A stretch of 64,000 nucleotides of DNA, from positions 80,299,186 through 80,363,185 of the forward strand of contig OZ007567.1 in NCBI GenBank assembly GCA_963931925.1, read 5' to 3'. The first letter of the stretch is position 1, and each line of letters begins with the position of its first letter. The notes under the pieces are model-generated. The model did not search any database and had not been told where the DNA came from. It worked only from the letters and a program-made list of their open reading frames with translations. Shown here piece after piece: positions 44,172-56,100 of the stretch. Origin of the DNA: Onchidella celtica. Taxonomy: Eukaryota > Mollusca > Gastropoda > Systellommatophora > Onchidiidae. The translations under genes and the position numbers were made by a program.

Positions 44172-47100
44172 GTAAGTGCTCGGTGACAAAATGACCCGGC
44201 ACATCGAGCGACTGTGCCGCTATGGCGCTATGCCTCAACAAGACTGTCTTTTGAGGGCCTAAGATCTATTAACCTAGCCACAGACAATAGGGTGAAGGGA
44301 TATGAACCATAGATCTAGGGTAAAAGTGCAGTTTAGCCCTCCAAACTTTTCCTGCACAGGTGATGTGTTTTGGCTGTTCCGTCAAGTTCATGACTTCCCG
44401 ATTTCATGACCATGAAAATAATTAGATCTAGATCTAGCTGATATTTTCACACAGTCCATTAAAAGGAAAAGCCACTTGTCTTTAGTCAGAATTCTAGGCA
44501 GGGAATGGCCGAATCGCTCGTAACCTATAAAAAACATCCGTATAGAAGACTTAACTTGCCGGGGGGGGGGGGGGGGGGGTGGCTCCGTCCCCACGACCTC
44601 TGCGTACAGCCGCACCTGAAATCACATCCTTGTGGGAATCCGTATACCCCGCCAAAAAAAAAACGAACCATTACCGAGGGAGTTAGTTTTGCTCTGGGAA
44701 TAGCAGAACATAGATGCGCTGCTGGAAAAATGGGGGGCTAAACTGTGTTTTAGCCAGATCTAGTAAGTTTGCAATTATGGGAGGGAAAATCCAAAGGGGG
44801 GGGGGGGGGGAGACCCAGACTCTTTGCCCTGAGGTTGAAGATGTACCATATTAGGGAAAGAGAGTTACATCCCGACTACCCAGTCAAGACCATTCGTGAT
44901 TCGACTCACAGCCGTTAATCCATTCCCAAGCCTGTCCATGTCTCTAACACTAAACCTGATTTCATCCCTAACCCTATCCCTTAGTTTTTCAACCAGAAAA
45001 CAGAAAGAAAATTTGTAGAGATTGTAGGAGTTCGAATCTGAGTTACACAACTTTAGTTGGGGGCATAACGTCATGTTCCGCGAGAAACATATTGGCCCAA
45101 ACCCACTGACCTGAATATCAAACTCTATGGTGCCATGCCAGAACTGCAGAAACCAGTAGATTTTCTTATAAGAACAAATCTGCAGATTTAGATTGGTGAA
45201 CGAAAGAAGAAGAAGTCATGTTCTGAATGTTTCTCTCCAAGCCGCGCATTTACTATAACAGCATCCACCTAGAGGGGGAACTCATTGCCCCCCTGCGACT
45301 CCCTGCTTGCATCCTTGCAATATCCTTTAGTGTGACTCATATGGAAGTCCTCTCTAGTCCAGACCCTTTGCCCAGATGAGTGGGGAGCAAATGAGTTTGA
45401 TGTCTCTGAGCTTCTATCCCCTCCCCTTTTGTTTCGTTATTTAAAGGAAAAACCAAAAACACTCTGGCCATGGTCAGCTTTAGATTTAGTGAGACAGCAC
45501 CAACCCAAACACTGCATTATGTTTTTATGTCTGTGTTTTGTAAATTATCATTTTTAGACAATCCATTACAAGTATGGCAATTAAAGTTCCTGTTTTAGTT
45601 TGTCCTGGAAAGAAAGCATCAATTGTGAAAACAGTGGATCCACTACTTTATACATGTAGTTCCACATGGTAGGCTACCATACTGAATATCTGATGTTTCT
45701 TTTGGAAGAAGAAAAGTCATTAACATTTTCCCAAAAGTATTTCATCATGCTGCCATCATGGGTTACTATTAAGGATGTAATAATGACCTTTACCAGCAAC
45801 AATAGTTGCAGCTATAGTAGACAGTGGAATAAAAAATTTGTCCGTTTTTCAAGCCTTTTTTTTCTTTTTTTGCAGTTTTCAGTTCAATTGTGCATCTATA
45901 AAGTACATGTATGTCATAATGTTTGTTTGATTATTTTCCTTTTAATTGAAATATTCAGGCATTTTTGAGAAAGGACTCATCAGTACTAACTGTAATGTAG
46001 GAATATTCAATTTTTTTATTTTTTTTTATGAATCCTACAATAAATAAATTTGTAGCCTAGGAGAAAGTCATCCTGTCCTCTAACATCCACCTGGCTTTAA
46101 CCTCAGCATTTTTAATGTTTCTTTTCAGTTAAACATACATCTGCAAGCATAACTCTAAATGAGGTGAGAATTCATTTTTTGCTGTTTTCATATTTTCCAC
46201 ATGAATCAAGAAAGAAATAGATCTGTCATAATCAGTTAGGTTTGGGTGAAATCAGAGGTTCTTATAACTACTTACTATCAAATCCAAAGAAAAGTCTTTG
46301 GATCATAATATGAAGCACTTGTTTGGCGACCATTGGCAGTGAAGTGGCAACTGCATGAGATGGAAGGTATACCTGAGTTGAAACTAATCTCTTGAATTAG
46401 ATGTCAAAATGACATGCCTAGCTGTAGCCAATAAAGTGTTCCATTTTCTACACTTAACTGCAATTAATACTATTGCATTGGATTTAAAATGAATTTAAAG
46501 TGCTGCAGTAGATTTAAAAATGCTGCAGAAAATCTGTGACTTACTAACATCTGCACACAGAGCTAGAGAATTGTGGTGGAATTTTTCATCACATGTGTCT
46601 TTCCAGAAACATTTGTATACTGCTGAATGACTGCTTCTTTCTCGTACGCTTTTCAGAATTATGATCCAACAGTTTTGTAAGTATAGTTTACTTTCTTGCA
46701 CTTAACTTCAAGATGTGGTTGTGCAATATGAAGAGGAAAAGTAGGGTATTCTTGAACATTCCATTACATTTTGTTCCAAACTCATTAGATCACTCACTGG
46801 ATAAATTGGCTGCTGTCTTAGCAGATCATGGCAAATATTGTCCATGAAATTAAGGTCAGAATTATCTTCTCATGTGTTTCTTCTCAGCCATTTTAAGAGG
46901 ATCTCACAACATTATATGAAAATGTTTTGTATGAATTGTTCTTTTGTGGGTACCCTTTTTAAAGTGTCATATTCACCTGTGTATGGTGTTGTAGTGTAGT
47001 GTTGTTTTGAACAAGAAAAAGCTTTGCTTTAATTTATATGAGCATTGTGCTTGCACACACAGTGTACTTGAAGAAAACAATCAAATAATGAAACTTTTCC

Positions 47101-50100
47101 TCACATCATGATTTCATGATTTCCAATTGTTAAGGGATCTTTCACACTATTAACAGTGCCAAAAACTAGTCATAAAAAACATTTGTAATGGTCGGATTAA
47201 ATACCCCTAACTGTGGTTAAAACTGAACAGATCAGTAGCTGGATTTCTTTTCTTTATTTAGGACAAAAATTCTTTTCCCCAAGAATCAGATAGCCTACTT
47301 TATTTGGGCTCAGATTAAATAGGTAGTTTATTTAATCCTGACAACATTGTTTTGTTATTTTTTATTTTTTTTTCAGAAAAGATATGGAGATGGTTTTGAA
47401 TAAGCTTGCACCTGAGGTAATAATTCAACATTCACAATATTTTTCCCTAACTGTATTTAGATTACCAGCAACTTAATTTTTTTTGTTAGGGTTTCTGCTT
47501 TATTCTGCTTACATTTTATCTTTATGAAACGCATTCTGACAAAGTTCATTCATATGCATTTACCACTTTGGTTCAAAGAGGACTTTGGAAAAGAGAAAGA
47601 TTATTTTGTTAAATATAACTTTTATTTTGCACAGTAAACCAAAATTCATGCACCTTTTTCTTTCTCCCTCTGTTTCAGAATCTGAACTACAAGCATACTT
47701 TAGAAGGATCTGATGACATGGTAAGAAACTGATTTTTAATTTAAATTTGTTTATTTTCACACATACCACTTGATCTTTTTTTGTTAATCAATTACACACC
47801 CTGCCTTTTTTTGCCAGCTGTTGCATCTGATCTGTGAAAACCTAAAATATAATTTGAATTTCTGTTTAACAAATGCATCAGTATCCGTAGAAAAGAGAGT
47901 TGTGTGCAAGGCCATAGACTATATTGTCTGAAATGCACCTTAACTACTTTGAAATCTTATTTTAACTACATTGAAATCTTATTAATGAATTAGATTTGTG
48001 GAGACAAAACACACCAGATGTTGCAGCAAAAGAAATAAAAGTCAGTGAGATTAGTCTGGTGCCAGGAGATGGGGCTGTGGTTATTTTGGTGGTTGTGTGA
48101 ATATTGCAAGAGACGGAAGCAGAATCATTGGTGAGAGTCTCAGTCTGCCATACAGAACTGCACAACAGCAGAATTTGTTTTTCAATCTCATGCATAGGAC
48201 ATTTGCAAATGCCAAACTCATGTAAAGCTGTTGATGGAGAAAATCACTGCTGCAAAATGCAAATCGCAGCTGCAGATTTTGCCTTTATGATAAAAATGGC
48301 AAATTGCAGCCACAAAATTTGTAAAATTAGGATTAGTTCGTATCCTAATTCCTCCTGACTATGGTAGTGGATATCATGAAGCATCATACTATAATGGAGC
48401 TAAGGGTGAAAGTTCTGCCACCAAAGGCCCTTTTTGGGAGGGCTCCAAAACTGTGGAAGCATTCTCATCGCCTATAACTCGACTTATTGTGATGTAAGGG
48501 GATAATATAAAAATGCTGCAAACTCTGGGTAATTTGTTCATTTTGCATACCGGTAATTTACTTGTAAAATTCGCAACAAACACTTCCGACTTCATGCTTT
48601 TAGAACATGGACACGCTATTATGATCTATTTTTAGTACCATGACACAGTTTCCCTCATTGTTCATTCGCTGAAGGAAGCAAATTGTGAATTAACGAAAAC
48701 ATGGATCGCATGTAAACTTTAGTGAAAAAGGGTAAACAAACTCCAGAGTTGATGTGGAATTCAAGTCGATACTGATTCTGTCATTGTAGCCTATTTCTTT
48801 GTCTGTGGAAGGAACTTTACTCTGTGTCCTAGATCTAGATCATTATAAGTAATAAAGATGTTTCTCCCGGGTAGGGTCGGGTAACTCAGCTAGTACAGAG
48901 AAATGGTTCTTACCAAAGCCTTACCTTCCAGCATTCAGGACTTCTTGATATGGGCATCTGTGGTCCTGGTATTAAATGTGCATCAAGAGGCTGTGTCTCA
49001 TCATTTGTTAATTAAATTGGTCCAGAGATCATTTAAGAAATTGGTTAATGGGATTGCTTTTCTGGATGTACTCAGTTGTTTTAGCATAGTCCTAATAAGT
49101 AATTTTACATTCATGAAACTTCATGACATCAGCAAAACATCCCACCTATGAGGGCTGCTGCAAAAAGTATGTCTTGGACTGAAAATATGTGGGCTTAGAT
49201 GAAAAGATCCTTTAGATCTTTTTAAGGCTCAAAGGATGTTTTATTATGAAAAGATAAAATCTATTGGAGGGGTAACAAAAGCCATCCAAAACACTAAAAG
49301 AATGAAATGGATTGAATGACATAAACATTCTGTTATTACATGAAGGGGGAAAAGCATTTATTAGGAAATAAACAAAGATGATTTTTTTTTCCTTTTCTGT
49401 CTTTCCTTAATTGCAGTCCAGCTGTGGCTCAGGAAGACTATTCCTGGGCCTGTTGTAACAATTGAAACATTTGCGATAGATGGGCGATTGATATGCTAAT
49501 GCATTGAAGTCTATAGGGAGCTCAAATTTTACAGTTAGGTTCATTCCTGTTTTTCTTTCCAGAGGCTTTTGGTAAAAAAGTGCCATCCCATACTACTTTT
49601 CTTTGTGATTTTTAGGAGTTTCAGGTGGTAGTTTGAAGCCATTATGTTTAGGGAACAGTTCTCCAGCTGAATGGCAATCCCAATTCTAAAAAGTTATTTT
49701 TGCCAAGTACTTGACTAGGAGAGTGGCAGCACATTTTCTGTTGAAATGAATCCAGCTCCTGGAAGGTTCTGAGACTGTCTTACCGAAAAACTAATCTCAT
49801 GCCTAATGCCAACCCTAACCCTGACAAATTGGAAAATCAAAGCATCAGTGATGTGAACTTAGGGAGTTTGATTAGTTAAAAATGTCCAAAGCTGGCCATA
49901 ATAATCGCTTCGTAATTATTGTAATCTCATTTATAGAACAAAATAACCAAACATCTCACTTTAATATTACACCTGAATATAAAAATAGGGATACACCTAC
50001 ACACTCATATGATACTAGAATTAGATGCTGCAAATACCGAAGCATTGACATAATGTGCTGTGCTGTAGTTAGTTAATATGTTTTCTGGAATTTGTTTAAG

Positions 50101-53100
50101 TAGAGATAAGTTGAATTATAGACATCAAACTTTTCAGTGAGATAAAATTGATCTATGAGAACTTACTCATATACTCCTACACATGAAGTTTCATACAGCT
50201 GGATATAGTTTTATTTCCCTTGTCAGTGGAAGTTTGCAGAAATATTTGTTCTTTGTTACGATCAATGTTACATGTATTATGATTTTGTCCTTTAATCCTG
50301 AGAACAGTTGTTTATTATATTATTTTTCTTGGTCTTCCGTACATTTGGCACATTGGATGTGAAGATCTATTGATCATAAATAAAACTCTGTTTCATAATC
50401 CTTAATCAAGACTGTTTCATGATCCCAAAAGTGACTGAAAATCATTTGTTGTGAACTCAGAAAGGTCAGTTAGATGAAATATGCTATTACCTGTAGAGAA
50501 TGTGTTCATATCACAGGTGTGAGAAGCATATATGACATACATGAGATTTCAAACTGAAATAAGCTTCATCAGGTTCACCAAATTTTCCCAAGTTCCATGA
50601 CTTTAACCTTGCCCTGAAGTGTGTCACAAATCCCAGACTGGGAGATGTAATAAGTATGACAGGACAACAATCACGAACAAACAAGTTTAACACTTAACAG
50701 AACAACCCATCAGACTCACACATTTATTAAACATAATTATACATATAATAGCGCAATTACATACATTATATTATTGAAATGCACTGCCGTACAACGGCCT
50801 TATTCTCACACACACTCTCCCTCGGATCCACAATCCGGTAGTTACTCCTAAAGGCACTTCGGCCTCAGCCTCTCCCCTCAGGGTCTTAACAACACATTAG
50901 TAATTTACTGGCACCGCAGTCTCTCAATATCACCTTCCTATTATCATACACCTTAGCACTCCCCTAGCACCTCAGCAGGGCAATAACACATTATTATTTC
51001 CATAGCCATCAACATGGCAACAACATAATATCAGTTCACTAGCCTATCAACATGGCAACACTATAGTATCTCATTCACTCTCATATCTACGTCCCTGTCC
51101 GTGACCTGACTGCCACGACCTTATGTGCCTCCACTATCCTACACTGACAGCCTCACTTCTGGCCTATGTGTGGCCTCCGGCCCTATGCTGGCCTATCCCC
51201 TGTGCTCATCGAGGTGGCTCTGCGGCCCGTCCCCGACACCTACAAGAATAACATTACATTGGTATAATACCCTACCATTTCTATTCACTCCACCTCTCCT
51301 TACAACCCATGAAACGTACACACACTAGTTCACCTTTCACTCACCACACATCTTACGGTAACACACCTCCATCGGAGTACACACTACTCACTCGCGCTAC
51401 AAATCCATGAACTCACTTTCATCTATCGCTCATGGCGCACATTGCTATATCCAATATCAAGGACTTCCACATTCCTCACATATACTTATTCACATCATGG
51501 TAATAGACGAATATAATATAATACATCAATCATAATAATCAATCAACGTTCTACATACCAGTCATAACTGGAAAGACTCTCACTAGTCTTCTCGACTGCT
51601 TCCCCTTTATGTCCGCCCGATGGGCTTTTATTCACAGGTCCGATCCCTAGGACCTTCTAACTTGCAGTGATAGTAATACCGCGCTTTCGCCTCATTCAGA
51701 CCCCCCACTCATGACATGCACGACTTTTCTTCCCTGTCTCCGTGCGTTAATTTTACTCTCCTCCTTTCCCCCCGTAATTATTAACTATCGCTCACTCCAC
51801 TCGTGACATCATCTCCCACCCCAAAAAAATTAATGCAATTAATTTCAAATCGCATCAAGATGACTGTCAACGAGTGAGCGTGAGCAATACCTACACTAGA
51901 AAAATGACCTAGCAGTTCCCCTAGTATATAGAATACCGAAATCAGGGGAAAATATGGGGATCAATATGGCCTGCAATATGCATATATGTGTCACATCATG
52001 AATAGCTAACTAATCACAATACTTAATACAGAATCAAAAACCATTCACCCTATCAACCATTCTTCATATCATATTTATAATGTCAATATTTTAAAGTCGA
52101 CTTATTCACACAGATCCTGTCAATGTTCCTGTCCTCAGATGTATAAGCTCCTGAAATCTTCCCCTAGGCTCGACTAAGGTAGTCGGCGATATGATTGCTG
52201 GTTCCTGGAATTGGTTGAATAACGAAGGTATACGGCTGCAAAGCCAATGCCCATCTAGACAAGCGTGGGCTGGACGAACGATTCTTCGACAAAAATGTCA
52301 GTGGCTTGTGGTCCGTCTGGATACAAAATTCTCGTCCCATGAGATAACGTCCTAGTTTCTGGACGGACCAGACAATGGCAAGACACTCACGCTCTATCAC
52401 AGAATACTTTCTTTCTCTCTGCAATAACTTCCTACTGACATAACATACAGGATGGAGACATTCGTTCTTCTCCTGTAGAAGACAAGCGCCGACACCAGAG
52501 TCCGACGCATCCGTTCTGAGGATAAAATTAGATCGAAAATCGGGTAATATCAGAATGGGTGACGATGATAATGCTGTCACCAAATTATCAAATGATGTCT
52601 GACATTCAGACGTCCACTGGACCTTATCGGGTTGTCCCTTCTTAGTAAGGTCAGTAAGAGAAGATGACAAGGAGGAAAAATTTGGAATGAACTTTCTGTA
52701 ATAATTTAAAATTCCCACTAAGCTTCTGACTTGTTTCTTTGTTTTAGGGATTTGCAACCCTACTAACTTGTCAATTTTTGTTTCTTCAGGTCTCTGAACA
52801 CCTCTACCCACAATATGTCCTAAGAATACTATCTCTGGACATGCCAAATCCATCTTTGCGGGTTTAGCCGTTAACCCAAAATGACGTAATCGTTGAAAAA
52901 TTACTGTTAGTGTCTGAATATGATCAGACCATGTCGACGTATGGCATGCTATATCATCAAAGAATGACACGACATTAGGTATGTCCTTCAACACTAATCT
53001 CATTAATCGTGCAAACGTCGCTGGTGCGTTTACCAACCCAAATGGCATGACCTTAAATTGGAATAATCCAATGGGCGTTTGGAACGCCGTGTATTGTTTA

Positions 53101-56100
53101 GACTCCTCAGTAAGCGGGATTTCCCAATACCCTTTCGTCAAATCTATCTTGGAAAACCACGTGGACCCGGCCAATGAAGCTATTAATTCCTCCTGAAACG
53201 GAATAGGCTCCCTATCGCCTACCGTAATAGTGTTCAATCTTCGAAAATCAATACAGAACCGCACCGATCCATCACGTTTTTTCACGAGGACGATGGGTGA
53301 TGAATACGGCGATGTTGATGGTTCTATCACATCTAACTTCAACATTGACTCAACTTCCTTTATGACTCTATCTCTCGAAGAAAAAGGCAGCGGATACGGT
53401 CTAAGGAATACTGGCTTATCCGAAGTCAGCTTTATTTGGTGCTGGATCACCGTAGTGCGACCCGGCAAATCCGTAACAACATCCGGAAATGACGCTAACA
53501 GGGTCTCAAGTTCCCTACTCCTTGAACTCGTAAGGTCAGGGTTAATTTTTACGTCCCTGTAACCTTGTGTCGGAGTTAACTCCGGCAATTGAATTTGCAA
53601 CTCCCCCTGCGCCTCGGTGTCGCTTACGTCACAGTCCAACTGGTCTACGACCCCCGTACAAGCGGTAGAGAAGACAGTCTCCTTTGGTCTTGTCTGTGCA
53701 CACAGATACTGTGGTCTCTCATAAAATCTCTGTAGCATATTAACATGGAAAACCTTACTCGCTCCATCAATGTGGATAGCGTAATCTACCTTTGAAACAA
53801 CTCGCTCAATAACATAAGGGCCTTTCCATGTCATCAATAACTTATTATGGTCCGTAGGTAACAACAACAGAACCTTGTCTCCTGGCTTAAAAATTCTCAG
53901 TTTGGAACCTCTATCTTTATAGTCTTTTGCTCTTTTCGAAGCGATACCAGAAGCTTCTTCTGCTATAGTGCGCGCTGAGGATAGTCTTTCTCTTAAATCA
54001 ACAAGGTACTGAAACACCGAAATCTGCTCATCGTCTCCCGATGATGGCGACGTCATCATGTCCCGAAGAACATCAGTTGGGCCCCTAGGACTACGACCGT
54101 ACATCATTTCGAACGGCGAGAATCCCGTTGACTCCTGCCGTACCTCTCTGTACGCGAATAACACTGCAGGGATATATCTATCCCAATCTTTAGGGCGATC
54201 AGCAGCTACCTTACGCAGCATCGACTTTAACGTCGAGTTCAATCTCTCGCACATGCCATTAGCCTGCGGATGATAAGGGGTGGTAGTGATGGGTTGTATA
54301 CTGAATAAGCGGAACAATTCCTTCATCATCTGCGACGTAAATTGCGCGCCCCTATCAGACAGAATTTGCTCTGGTATTCCTACCCTAGCGAAAATTGCAA
54401 ACAACGCTTCCGCGACTGCCTCAGACGTTATGGTCCGCAGAGGAACCGCCTCTGGCCATCTCGTAGCATTACATATGACCGTTAAGAAAAATCGATTCCC
54501 CCTATCGGTCGCTGGGTGAATGGGGCCAACAAGGTCTATCGAGACCTTTTTAAACGGTTCCGAGACCGTGGGGATCTTCTGAAGAGGGGCCTGGGGTGTA
54601 CGACCCTTATGCGTCGTCTTTTGGCACGCACTGCACGTCTTACAATAGACCTGCACATCTCTGTGGATCGATGGCCAGTAAAAATTTTTAAGAACCCTTT
54701 CTTTGGTTCTAGCTATCCCCATATGACCCGCTAATGGGACATCATGTGCCAAATGCAATACTGTTGCGATCAGCAACGCTGGCACAACGACCTGCTTTAA
54801 AATGGAGGACACCGTTAAATACTTACGGAACAGAATGCCCGCCTGAACAATAAAGGAGGACGACCCGTTCTTATATCTCCTCGTTTTCTCGGTTCGCGCT
54901 TCCCCAAAACATGGGTTTAATGATGGGTCCTCCCTTTGTAATCTCGCCAAGCGCTCCGGCGTGATATCTAGGTTGACCGCTGGCGTAGCCAAAGGTCTAA
55001 TCTTATCTTTATCAGCTACCCGTCGACGTGTTTCGACCGCGGCGCAAAAGTCAATACCTTTTGATTGCGACCATGCTTGCACGTTCTCATCGGAAGGGGA
55101 AACTACCCGTGATACATTCCCAATGATGAGCTGGGCGCCTGGAAAACAACCAACGACTGCTTCGACTTCCCCGCTAAGGAAAGGTGTATCTATCATTATT
55201 CTTGCCATGGGTAATTTCTCAATGGCCCCCGAAAATTGGATGCACGGGACAGTCTCACCTGTAAGCTGTGAATCCCGAATGCAGTCCCTATGCACTCCCA
55301 CAACGGTAGATCCCGTATCTCGTAAAACCGAGACCGGTTCGTCCCCAACAAACCCCGGATAAACCCTAAGACCACCTCCTGTATGACATGAATTTATAAC
55401 GGGGATCTTTCTCCCACAAGGTAAAACACCGGAAGATAATAACTTCTCACAACTGGGACACTTAGAATACTGTCCGCCTCCGTTGTCCGATGTAACACAC
55501 GCAGCCGCATGATGAAATTTATTTGGGGAACATGGACTGGAGCTACTGTCCACGTTCGCCGCTATCCTACCTGCAGGGCAGTTCACGCTGATGTGATCCG
55601 CTCTACCGCAGTTCCAACACTTCGCGGCCCTACACTCGCGTGAAAAGTGGCCCACGCGTCCGCAAGTCCAACACTCCGCTCCCTGTGCTGCACTAGGCCT
55701 GGGTCCCCGTGACCCATCGCGACCGGAACTAGAGTCCCTATGCCGTCGGTCATCGGCAAAGGTCACAAATCGCCCCCGGCCATTACCGCGACCTAGCCCT
55801 CCTGCTCGGTCGAACTTACCGGGTCCATATGCAGGGGATTGGTGATAGCCCCTACGCTGCCCCTGGGCTTGCCCACTATAGGCACCACGCTGACGCGACC
55901 TGTCCTTAAGTCCTGCCGGCGACCCTTCGACAACGGCGACGTACCCAGCATCTTGGACGTACGCCCTGGCGACTGGTTTGGACGGGTGCGCCGTACGGTA
56001 TGCCTCCGCCAACTTAGACGCCTCCTGCACCGTCGCGGGTTCGTTCTCTTTCAGGAAAGCCACCAGATCTTTGTGGCACGACGCGTACAGCTGGTCACGG

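Noticed and set aside
51125-51328. A 67-codon plus-strand ORF (MPPLSYTDS...) repeated in each LTR (also near 58322, 62520 and, reversed, 27504)
   Set aside because: It lies in the LTR, antisense to the element, and is conserved only because the LTRs are near-identical. In the diverged solo LTR the frame changes strongly, so there is no sign of protein-level selection.
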